Assembly (NCBI GenBank): GCA_021323595.1
Contig: JAJPKR010000065.1
Location: 1 to 64,000, forward strand
DNA: 64,000 nucleotides
Source: Terriglobia bacterium
GTDB lineage: Bacteria > Acidobacteriota > Terriglobia > Terriglobales > SCQP01
Reading direction: 5' to 3'
Shown here: positions 14,923 through 22,686 of the stretch, in pieces
Layout: the number at the start of each line of letters is the position of its first letter
How positions within the stretch are numbered: the first letter of the stretch is position 1
Program-made: the position numbers and the translations under genes
Notes under the pieces: model-generated
The model's database searches: none
Seen by the model: the letters and a program-made list of their open reading frames with translations, nothing else
What the model was told of the DNA's origin: nothing

Positions 14923-16095
14923 CTAGCGCGCGGCGGCGGCGGAGCGCTGGGCGAAATCGCCGCGCACGGCACGCGGACGGGGATGGCGAATGCGGTAGTC
15001 CCGCGCCAGCAGCGTCCAAATCGCGGGATCTTCCATGCCCAGGCGCCAAGCGGAGATGCCGGGCAGGCGATCGCGGCGCATCAGCGCCAGCTTGGCTTGG
15101 AGGCTGGCGGCATCTTCATACCAGACTTGGCCGCCGCCGGCGGCGGGCTGGGCGAGATAATGCGTGCGGGTCACGGCGTCCCACTGCGGCGGATCGGCGG
15201 CGAGCGAGGCGGCCAGGTCCGCATAAGCGACGGAATGCACGCTCCAGCGCAGGTGGGCGTCGCCGACGTTGTCTTGCGCGAAGGCGGCGGAGTGCGCGCG
15301 GCCGGCGACGGGCGTCCAGCGAAGGCCGTAGATGGGAACGCCCAGCGAGACTTTGCGCGCGGGAATGCGGGCCAGCGTGTAGGCGAGCACCTTTTGCACC
15401 CAGTCGTAGCCGGCCAGCGGCCCGGGGCCGGAGAAGCCGGCGTGCTCGGGATAGGCCATGACGCTGACGAAATCGGCGGCGCGCCCGATGGCGCGGTAAT
15501 CGTAAGCGCCGCCCCAATCGGCATAGCCGCCGGGAGCGGAGGCGAGGTCGTGATCGTCGCTCAAGCGGCCGACGAGCGCGATGCTGAGCTGCAAATGGGC
15601 GCGGTGAAAGGCCAGCGCGGCTTCGCGGAAAAACGCGGTGAAGCGCCGGCGATAGGTGTAATGGATGTGCTCGTAGTCGAATTGGAAGCCGAGGTAGCCG
15701 TCGCGGCGGGCGTAATAGATCAAGTACCGGATCGCGCGGGCGCGGGAAGCGGGGGTATCGAGCACGGTGTGAATCAGCGGCTGGCTGAAGCCGCGGTTGG
15801 TCACCAACGGCATCAGCGCCACGTGATCTTCGGCGGCGATGGCGGCGACCTCGGGCGGAACTTGGCCGCCCACGAAACCGCCCGCGTCCATGGTGAAGCA
15901 TTGCGGCGCCGCGATCGAGACCTCGGCGGCGTGGGCGCGGAAGCTGGCGATCGAATCGGGCGTGTTGACGATGTACATCAGCGTGGTGATCGCGGGCTTG
16001 GCGCGGCGCGGCGCGCGGCGCGGCACCGGGGCGCCCCAGGCCAGCGAGACGGCGGCGAACGCGAGCAGGGCGGGAAACGGACGGCGGATGTGCAT
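14923..16095 (-). CDS. Exported glycoside hydrolase family 18 protein (chitinase / YaaH-like fold)
   Basis: 390 residues with a signal peptide (ALLAFAAVSLAWG). The GH18 active-site strand is YLGFQFDYEH (D-x-E, with the glutamate as acid/base), followed by FVSVMAYPEHA and VSLGVPIYGLRW, typical of spore-germination YaaH-like and chitinase-like GH18 barrels. It should cut beta-1,4-GlcNAc-containing glycans (chitin or peptidoglycan). ATG 16095 is chosen because it puts the signal peptide at the N-terminus; the frame is open to 16146. No carbohydrate-binding or LysM domain is visible. The gene is divergent from the histidine kinase. Confidence 0.82.
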   Translation of the reverse strand: MHIRRPFPALLAFAAVSLAWGAPVPRRAPRRAKPAITTLMYIVNTPDSIASFRAHAAEVSIAAPQCFTMDAGGFVGGQVPPEVAAIAAEDHVALMPLVTNRGFSQPLIHTVLDTPASRARAIRYLIYYARRDGYLGFQFDYEHIHYTYRRRFTAFFREAALAFHRAHLQLSIALVGRLSDDHDLASAPGGYADWGGAYDYRAIGRAADFVSVMAYPEHAGFSGPGPLAGYDWVQKVLAYTLARIPARKVSLGVPIYGLRWTPVAGRAHSAAFAQDNVGDAHLRWSVHSVAYADLAASLAADPPQWDAVTRTHYLAQPAAGGGQVWYEDAASLQAKLALMRRDRLPGISAWRLGMEDPAIWTLLARDYRIRHPRPRAVRGDFAQRSAAAAR

Positions 16096-16342
16096 GCGCC
16101 TATTCTGGACCATGCGGCCGGCGGCTCGTGGATCGTCGCCGCGCAAGCCGGCGGCATGGGGCTGACTCGTGCCGGAGCGGGCGCGGGCCGGAGCGCGGGC
16201 GTATCGCAGGCGGCAACAGATGAGAGGATTTTAAGGTGATTTTGCGAAGCGGAGGCACCGACAATAGCCCCAAATCCTTCACGATGGGCGCGGGTCTCCC
16301 CCAGCCGCCGCGCGTCCGTTCGGGTATCGGGCAAGACTCGCA

Positions 16343-18130
16343 ATGTCATGGCACGGCCAACGCCCCGGCCTCCGGGGTTCCGGGGCGAACCTGGGACTAA
16401 GCGCGAAAATGGCGGCTTTCGAGCCGCGCTTCTCGCGTTGGTTCGCGGTTTTAGTGCTGCTGGGCTTGGCGGTGGCCTTGGTCGCGGTGGGCGGCTCGGA
16501 AAGCCGAAGGGCGGCACGACGCCTGGCCGAGCAGGCGGCGGCGATGGATCGCGTCCACGCGTTTCTGCTGCAATGCCGCGAGGCGGTGGCGGCGTTTGGC
16601 TGGGCGGCCCAGGTCGCCTCCGGCCAGGCGGGCGGAACGGCAAGCTGGCGCGAGCAGCAGTTTGCGGAGGCCGGGGCGCGGCTGAAGACGGCGCAGACGC
16701 AGATGCAGCAGACCGCCGATTCGCGAGACCTCGCGTTGCTGAACGCGGCCTTCCGCCAAGCCGCTGCGGCGATGGCCGCCGACGCCGCGGCCCTGCGCGG
16801 CGGCGGCAGCGCCGCGCTGCTCGCGGCAGCCCAGACGGCGGCGAGCAGCGCCTATAACGACTTCAACCAACTGCAATATAACGGCATCGACCGCCTGGCC
16901 GAGGCGGTGCCGCAAATGCGCGCGGAGGAAGCGCGGCAGCGCGATTGGGTCACCACCACCGACGATGGCGCGGCGGCGCTGGTGATCTTGGCGCTCTTCC
17001 TGCTGGCGCTGGAATTTCGTGCGCGGCGGCATGCCGCCGCCCTGCGGCGCTCGGCGCTCGAAGATTTTCGCATCGGCACGTACCGGCGCACCGGCGACGG
17101 GCGGCTGCTGTTTTACAATCGCGCGTGCGCCGAATTGCTGGGGCTGGCGCCGGGCGCGCCGCGGCCGGTTTCCCTGACCGAGTTCGCGGCCGATGATGCG
17201 GCGCGGGAGTATTTCGGGTCGAGCCAGCCGGGGGGCAACGGCGTGGAAGTGGCGCTGCAGCGGCGCGACGGCACGCGGGCGTGGGCGCGGGCGACGGCGC
17301 GCGTGGTTCGCGGCAGCGACATCGAAGGCGTGCTGCTCGACATTTCCGAGCGCCGCCTCTTGCAAGACCGCTTGCGCCAGGCGGAAAAGCTCGAAGCGCT
17401 GGGGCAGTTGAGCGGCGGGGTCGCTCACGATTTCAACAATTTGCTGACCGTGATCACCGGCCACTGCGAGCTGTTGTTGCTGCAAAGCTCGCTGGAGCCG
17501 GCGGTGCGCGCCAAGCTCGAGCGCGTGCAAGCCGCGGCGACGACGGCGGCCAACATCACCCGGCAGCTGCTGGTGTTCAGCCGCAAGCAGCCGGGATCGG
17601 TGATGGTGCTGGACCTGAACCACAGCCTCAGCGTCGGCGAGGGCCTGATTCGCGCCATCCTCGGCGAACAGATCGAGATCGTGGTGCAGCCGGCGCCGCA
17701 AGCGGCGTGGGTGCGCATCGACGCCACGCAGTTGCAGCAGATCTTGATGAACTTGGCGGTGAACGCGCGCGACGCGATGGGAAATTCGGGGCGGCTCACC
17801 TTCACGGTGCAGCACCGCCGCGTGCAGCCGGGCAGCGGGCATCCCGTGCCGAGCGGCGATTATGTGCTGCTGACGGCCAGCGACAACGGGCATGGCATGG
17901 ATGAAGCCACCAGCCGCCGCATCTTCGAGCCGTTCTTCACCACCAAGGCGCTGGGCACCGGCCTGGGGCTCTCGACCGTGCACAGCATCGTGCTCGAGGC
18001 GAACGGCTTTATCTTCGTCAACAGCCAGCCGGGCCGGGGCACGACCTTCGAGATCTATTTTCCGGCGGCGCAGCCGGCAGCCACCGGGCAACTCGGCCCG
18101 GCGGTGGCGCCCGAGGCGTCCAGGCCGTAG
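16343..18130 (+). CDS. Orphan membrane sensor histidine kinase (NtrB-type HisKA/HATPase_c)
   Basis: 595 residues. A transmembrane helix (about 34-50, WFAVLVLLGLAVALVAVGG), an extracytoplasmic helical sensor (about 55-200), a second helix (ALVILALFLLALEF), a PAS-like domain (about 240-335), then the kinase core: H-box GGVAHDFNNLLTVI (H362), N-box NLAVNARDAM, G1 DNGHGMD, F-box FEPFFTTK and G2 GTGLGLST. This is the family that often phosphorylates separate or fused receivers, but no response regulator is adjacent. The start is uncertain: ATG 16409 (MAAFEPRF) would place the first helix nearer the N-terminus. No Shine-Dalgarno is seen at either. The 247-base spacer upstream (16096-16342) must hold both divergent promoters. 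Confidence 0.88.
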   Translation: MSWHGQRPGLRGSGANLGLSAKMAAFEPRFSRWFAVLVLLGLAVALVAVGGSESRRAARRLAEQAAAMDRVHAFLLQCREAVAAFGWAAQVASGQAGGTASWREQQFAEAGARLKTAQTQMQQTADSRDLALLNAAFRQAAAAMAADAAALRGGGSAALLAAAQTAASSAYNDFNQLQYNGIDRLAEAVPQMRAEEARQRDWVTTTDDGAAALVILALFLLALEFRARRHAAALRRSALEDFRIGTYRRTGDGRLLFYNRACAELLGLAPGAPRPVSLTEFAADDAAREYFGSSQPGGNGVEVALQRRDGTRAWARATARVVRGSDIEGVLLDISERRLLQDRLRQAEKLEALGQLSGGVAHDFNNLLTVITGHCELLLLQSSLEPAVRAKLERVQAAATTAANITRQLLVFSRKQPGSVMVLDLNHSLSVGEGLIRAILGEQIEIVVQPAPQAAWVRIDATQLQQILMNLAVNARDAMGNSGRLTFTVQHRRVQPGSGHPVPSGDYVLLTASDNGHGMDEATSRRIFEPFFTTKALGTGLGLSTVHSIVLEANGFIFVNSQPGRGTTFEIYFPAAQPAATGQLGPAVAPEASRP

Positions 18131-18236
18131 GGGCGGGGCCGCGGGGGAACCTAAGCGCCTGGAACCGGCTCTGCCCGGACGGCGCAGGCGGCGCCGGCAA
18201 CGCTGGCAGGCGGCGGGAACGAATTGCGGCGCGGGT

Positions 18237-18266
18237 GTGACTTGGGGGCCGCGCTCGGCGTATGAT
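18237..18266 (+). promoter_or_regulatory. Promoter placing the M28 peptidase start at the mRNA end
   Basis: GTGACT (18237-18242), 18 bases, TATGAT (18261-18266). Transcription would start near 18272-18274, a few bases before ATG 18277. The two upstream ATG codons at 18262 and 18265 lie inside the -10 box and would not be transcribed. Confidence 0.6.
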
Positions 18267-18276
18267 GCGTCGAGTC

Positions 18277-19962
18277 ATGCGTAAATTCCTTCCGCTCATC
18301 GTCCTCGCCGTGTTCGCGAATGCGGCGCTCTTGCCGGGCGCGACCAAGGCGCACCGCGCGGCGCGGGTCACGCTTTCCGCGCTGGCGCTCGCGCACCCCA
18401 ATGCGGACGCGATCACCGCCGGCGAGCTCCAGGACTGGCTCTATTTCATCGCCTCCGACGAGTTGCAGGGGCGGAACACGCCCTCGAACGGCTTGAATAC
18501 CGCCGCGCTGTTCATCGCTTCGCACCTCGCGCAATGGGGCGTGCAGCCGGCGGGTGATCCGGGAGCGGGACCGGGGCCGCTGGCGGCGTATTTTCAGCCG
18601 ATCGCGCTGACGCGCCTGCGCTATGACCGCAAGCAATCGCAAATCCGCGTGGGCGGGCGCGAGTTCGGCTTGGGCGACGGCTTCGTGCCGGCGCGCGGCG
18701 CGGCGCCCAGCGGCCAGTTCGCCGGCGGCCTCGTGTACGTGGGCAACGGCTACTGGGTCAAGGGGCAAGCCGATCCTTATCAGGGCCTCGACGTCAAAGG
18801 CAAGTTCTTGATCGTGGCGGGAACGGCGCCGCGGGAGAGCGAATTGACGGGCAAGGAAGGCGAAGACTGGATGAGCCCCATGGACGTCGTCCGCGAACGC
18901 GGGGCGCTGGGGATCGTTCAAGTTCCGACCTTCCGCATCCTGAGCTTCTGGCCGTATTTTGCCGCGGGCTTGGAGCAGGGCGTGGTCAGCGTGGATGCGT
19001 TCAATCCCTCCGGCTCGGCGCCCATGGTCTTGGCTTCGCCGGCGCTGGTGGCGGCGATCTTCGCGGGCGAAAAAGCCGGCGGGCAGGCGATCTTCGACGG
19101 CGCCGAAACCAACCGGTTGCCCGCGCCGTTCGCGCTGAGCGCGGCGAAGACGCTGAGCCTGACGCTGGTGGGCGAGGCCGAGCCGCTGCGCACGCAAAAC
19201 GTGATCGGCATCGTTGAAGGCAGCGATCCGCAGCTCCAGCATCAATACGTCGTGATCGGCGCCCACTATGATCACGTCGGCATCGGGCGGCCGGTCAACG
19301 GCGATGACATCTATAACGGCGCCGACGACGACGGTTCGGGCACGGATGCCAACCTGGCGCTGGCGGAAGCCTTCGCGCGCGGACCGCGCCCGAAGCGCTC
19401 GATCCTGTTCATCTGGCACGCGGGCGAGGAAAAGGGGCTCTGGGGCTCGCGGTACTTCACCACCCATCCCACCGTGCCGCTGGCCGACGTGGTCACCGAG
19501 CTCAACATGGACATGCTGGGGCGGAGCAAGGCGGCCGGCGATACCGATCCGCGCGACGCCAAGCTCACCGGCCACGATGAGATTTACACCATCGGGCCCA
19601 AGATCAGCAGCGACCAGCTCGGCGCCATCGCCGACGCCGTGAACAGCCATTTTCTCGACATCTCGTTCAATCACCTCTACGACAACACCACCGATCCGCA
19701 GCGGTTCTTTTATCGCAGCGATCACTTCAACTACGCGCGGCAGGGGATTCCGATCTTGTTTTTCTTCGACGGCGTGCATCGCGATTACCATCAGCCGTCG
19801 GACTCGCCCGACAAGATCGATTACGTCAAGCTGCAGAATGTCGCGCGCACCGTCTATGCCGTCGCCTGGGCCTTGGCCGAGGAACCCGGCCGCCCGGCGC
19901 TGAACGCCACGCTGCCGCCGGCGCTGGTGACGGCCATGGAGCAGGCCAAAGCGGGCCGCTAG
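18277..19962 (+). CDS. Exported M28-family metallopeptidase with PA insert
   Basis: 561 residues with a signal peptide (FLPLIVLAVFANAALLPGATKA). The aminopeptidase core has the zinc ligands in order: GAHYDHV (H about 330), NGADDDGSGT (bridging Asp), WHAGEEKGLWGS (Glu base and ligand), ELNMDMLG and YHQPSDSPD near the end. The region between about residues 140 and 300 resembles a PA (protease-associated) domain. It should release N-terminal amino acids from peptides outside the cytoplasm. Start 18277 is preferred because the promoter leaves no room for the earlier ATG; translation would be leaderless or nearly so. Confidence 0.9.
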   Translation: MRKFLPLIVLAVFANAALLPGATKAHRAARVTLSALALAHPNADAITAGELQDWLYFIASDELQGRNTPSNGLNTAALFIASHLAQWGVQPAGDPGAGPGPLAAYFQPIALTRLRYDRKQSQIRVGGREFGLGDGFVPARGAAPSGQFAGGLVYVGNGYWVKGQADPYQGLDVKGKFLIVAGTAPRESELTGKEGEDWMSPMDVVRERGALGIVQVPTFRILSFWPYFAAGLEQGVVSVDAFNPSGSAPMVLASPALVAAIFAGEKAGGQAIFDGAETNRLPAPFALSAAKTLSLTLVGEAEPLRTQNVIGIVEGSDPQLQHQYVVIGAHYDHVGIGRPVNGDDIYNGADDDGSGTDANLALAEAFARGPRPKRSILFIWHAGEEKGLWGSRYFTTHPTVPLADVVTELNMDMLGRSKAAGDTDPRDAKLTGHDEIYTIGPKISSDQLGAIADAVNSHFLDISFNHLYDNTTDPQRFFYRSDHFNYARQGIPILFFFDGVHRDYHQPSDSPDKIDYVKLQNVARTVYAVAWALAEEPGRPALNATLPPALVTAMEQAKAGR

Positions 19963-19996
19963 CGGCGAGAGCCGCGCCGGCGGCCGAGGGCCGCGC

Positions 19997-20980
19997 TCAA
20001 TGCGCGGCGGCCGGCGGCGGGTCGGGAATGCCGCGCGCGATCATTTGTTGCACGATGGCGCGGGCGCGCGGGGCGAACGGCCCCTGCGGCGCCGCCGCCA
20101 GGTACATCTCGAGCAGATGCCGCGCCTCGGGGAAACGGCCCGCCTTGATCGCCAGGTTCGAGAGCAGGACGTAGACGGCGGGGTTGGTTTTTCCGGCCTC
20201 GGGTTCGGCGGCTCGGAGGTCGGATTCGGCGGCCGGCCACTGCCGCAGGCCGTATTCGGCGCGGCCGTGTTCCAAGCGCCAGGGCCACGCGGAATGAGCC
20301 GCGGCGGGAGCGGCGTTCAGCAGCGCCAGCGCTTGCGGCCATTGGCGGCGATCGTTGTCGAGGCGGGCGAGATTGATGGCGGCTTCGGCTTGCTTGGGAT
20401 CGAGCTCCAGCGCCTTGCGCCACGAAGCTTCGGCCTTGTCGCGTTGCCGCGTCGCCCAATACGCGTTGCCGAGCGCCACATAGCCGGGCGCGAACTTGGG
20501 AGCGGCGGCCAGGCCCGCGTTGAGGGGCGCCAGCGCTTGCTGGTATTGGCCTTGGTCGAGCAGCTTCTGCGCCGCGGAGAAGGCGCGTTGCGCCTTGGCG
20601 GAGAGCGAATGCGCACCCAGCGAACCGTACCCGCCGCGGACTTGCACGGGATGCAGGAAGAGCGAGACGCTCGCTTGCTCGCCGGAGGCGCTCAGGTCCA
20701 CGGTTTCATTGATGGGCTGGAAGCCGTCGGCGGCGACCACGATGCGGTAGGTGGCGCCGGCCAAGCCATTGAAGGTGAATTCGCCGGCGGAATCGGTCAT
20801 GGTCTGGGCCACCACGTTGCCAAACTCGTTCTGCAGCGTGACGGCGAAATGCACGGCGGGCTGCGAGCCCAGCCAGAGGCGGCCGACGATGCTCTTCTGG
20901 CGAAAGCCTTGGCCCCAAACCGCTAGCGCCGCCAAGGCGGTCAGGCTAAGGATGAGCCGGGCTTGGCGCATGCCAGGCAT
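19997..20980 (-). CDS. Exported carboxypeptidase-regulatory-like plus TPR protein
   Basis: 327 residues: signal peptide (ILSLTALAALAVWGQ), an Ig-like regulatory domain (IVGRLWLGSQPAVHFAVTLQNEFGNVV ... GEFTFNGLAGATYRIVVAADGFQP), then four or five TPR units from about residue 130 (ALAPLNAGLAAAPKFAPGYVALGNAYWATRQRDKAEASWRKALELDP). Such proteins are common in the Acidobacteriota cell envelope and probably act as scaffolds. GGAG precedes ATG 20980; the frame also has ATG at 20971. It converges with the M28 peptidase gene. Confidence 0.78.
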   Translation of the reverse strand: MPGMRQARLILSLTALAALAVWGQGFRQKSIVGRLWLGSQPAVHFAVTLQNEFGNVVAQTMTDSAGEFTFNGLAGATYRIVVAADGFQPINETVDLSASGEQASVSLFLHPVQVRGGYGSLGAHSLSAKAQRAFSAAQKLLDQGQYQQALAPLNAGLAAAPKFAPGYVALGNAYWATRQRDKAEASWRKALELDPKQAEAAINLARLDNDRRQWPQALALLNAAPAAAHSAWPWRLEHGRAEYGLRQWPAAESDLRAAEPEAGKTNPAVYVLLSNLAIKAGRFPEARHLLEMYLAAAPQGPFAPRARAIVQQMIARGIPDPPPAAAH

Positions 20981-21020
20981 GATACTCCCGCCGCAAGCGC
21001 TCGCGCACGCGCGCGCCGGG

Positions 21021-21554
21021 TCAAGGATGGATCTGGTAGAGGGCTTGGAACGGGCCCATGTGGGGATAAAACGCGCGCGCGCGCAACAGCTCGGCGATCT
21101 GGCGAATGTGCCCGAGGTCGTGGAACGCCCATTCGTTCATCAGGTGCGCGGCGGTGATGCGTCCGAAGCGCTCGTGCTCGCCCTCGGCGGCGGCCAGGCT
21201 CGCGGGCTGATACCGCAGCCAAGATACGCTGCGGTCGCGCTCGTGGCAGAAATGCTTGAGGTGCTCGCGCGCCGCGCCGCGTGAATATTCGCCGGCGGCG
21301 GCCTTCGCCTCTTGATCGTAATAAGCCAGGCGCGGCAGGCGCTCGCGCGCCATCTTTTCGATGCGCTCGCGGAAGCCCGGCGCCTCGACATCGGCGAGAT
21401 GCGCCAGCACTTCGCTGATGGACCAGCGCTGCGGCGCCGGCTTCCAAGCGAGCTGCTCGTCGCTGGCCAGCGCGACCAGCCGCTCCAGGATGATGGGCGT
21501 CTGCTCCAGAACGCCGAGGCCGGGCAGCGAATCTGGATTGAGGGGCGGGGTCAT
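21021..21554 (-). CDS. DinB-family four-helix protein
   Basis: 177 residues with the DinB/DUF664 signature: RWSISEVLAHLADVE near residue 50 and the C-terminal EWAFHDLGHIRQIAEL, which supply the three histidines that bind a divalent metal in this fold. Family members include thiol-dependent S-transferases acting on bacillithiol, mycothiol or glutathione; the reaction here is unknown. AGGAG stands 6 bases before the ATG. It lies 9 bases downstream of the radical SAM gene and is probably co-transcribed with it. Confidence 0.85.
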   Translation of the reverse strand: MTPPLNPDSLPGLGVLEQTPIILERLVALASDEQLAWKPAPQRWSISEVLAHLADVEAPGFRERIEKMARERLPRLAYYDQEAKAAAGEYSRGAAREHLKHFCHERDRSVSWLRYQPASLAAAEGEHERFGRITAAHLMNEWAFHDLGHIRQIAELLRARAFYPHMGPFQALYQIHP

Positions 21555-21563
21555 GCTGTTCTC

Positions 21564-22580
21564 CTAAAACAAGCTTAATTGCGCCCTCGCCGGCAGCGGC
21601 GCGGGGGCATGGGTCGGCAGGCCGCAGCGGGCCGCGGCGCGGGCGCCCTGCTCGCTGACGCGCTCTTGGCAGGCGCGCGGCTGGTAGCAGGAGGCGGCGA
21701 AAAGGCGCCGGTACTCGGCGGCCAGCGCGGGATACCGGCGGGCGAGGAAGGGCAGGAAGTGGGCCTGGGCCGCCGCGGGCAGATAGAGCGCGTTGGCGTG
21801 AAAAAAACGCGCGCCGTGGGCGGCGGCCGCCGCGGCGACGGCCGCGAGCGATTCCGGCTGGTCGTTGATGCCGGGCAGCACCGGCGCGCAGATGACGCCG
21901 GCTATCACGCCCGCCGCGCGCAGGGCGGCGAGCGCGCGCAGGCGCAGATCCGGGCGGGGCGCGCGCGGCTCGAGCACCCGGGCGAGCGCGGGATCGGTGG
22001 TGGTGACGGTGAGGCGCACGACCATGCGGTTGCGCGCGGCGATGCGCGCGAGCAAGGCGGCGTCGCGGGCCACGAGGGCCGACTTGGTGACCAGGCCGAG
22101 ATCCAGATCCGATTCCCGGGCGAAAACCTGGAGCAAGGCGCGGGTGATGTGGGCGCTGCGCTCGACCGGCTGATACGGGTCGGTGGCGGTGCCGACGGCA
22201 ATGCTTTCACCGGGCCGGACGCGGCGCAGGTCGGCGCGCAACAATTCGGCGGCCCGCCGCTTGATGAAAATCTTGCGCTCGAAGTCGTCGCGGCCGCGCA
22301 GCTCCATGAATTCGTGCGCGTAGCGCGCGTAGCAGTAGTGGCAGCCGAATTCGCAGCCGCGGTAGGGATTGAGCGTCCACGTGAAGGGCATCCGCGGGGA
22401 GGCGCAGCGAGTCAGGATCGAGCGCGCCTCCAGGTCGAAGAACTCCACTTGCCGGTGCGGCTCGAGCGGCGATGCCGCCGCGGCCAGGGCGGCGATGCCC
22501 GTCAGGGGCGCAGCGGCGGCGGGCGGCGCGGCGGCGGCGGGCGGCGCGGCGGAGCGGCGGGGGAGCGGGAGCGCGGCCAT
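21564..22580 (-). CDS. Radical SAM protein, spore-photoproduct-lyase-like (PA0069/Rv2578c type)
   Basis: 338 residues. After a low-complexity Pro/Ala N-terminus (two near-identical PPAAAA units), PYRGCEFGCHYCYAR holds the CxxxCxxC cluster that binds [4Fe-4S] and S-adenosylmethionine. GTATDPYQPVE and the preceding GRDDF..KIFIKR are characteristic of the SplB-like group widespread in non-spore-formers. The C-terminal part has CYQPRACQERV, a further Cys pair. The substrate is unknown; DNA or nucleotide repair has been suggested for relatives only by homology. The following DinB gene is in the same direction, 9 bases away. Confidence 0.88.
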   Translation of the reverse strand: MAALPLPRRSAAPPAAAAPPAAAAPLTGIAALAAAASPLEPHRQVEFFDLEARSILTRCASPRMPFTWTLNPYRGCEFGCHYCYARYAHEFMELRGRDDFERKIFIKRRAAELLRADLRRVRPGESIAVGTATDPYQPVERSAHITRALLQVFARESDLDLGLVTKSALVARDAALLARIAARNRMVVRLTVTTTDPALARVLEPRAPRPDLRLRALAALRAAGVIAGVICAPVLPGINDQPESLAAVAAAAAAHGARFFHANALYLPAAAQAHFLPFLARRYPALAAEYRRLFAASCYQPRACQERVSEQGARAAARCGLPTHAPAPLPARAQLSLF

Positions 22581-22686
22581 CCCCGCATTATCTTCGCTTT
22601 TTCTTCGCCATGCAACGCCGCCCCGCCGGGCAGCCCGGCCGCGGGCGGCGGCGCGGGATCCGGCGCGGCGCGGCGGCGCGGCCCGG

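Noticed and set aside
22501-22560. GC-rich tandem repeat near the radical SAM start
   Set aside because: It is the coding sequence of the Pro/Ala-rich N-terminus (PPAAAA units), not an independent repeat element.
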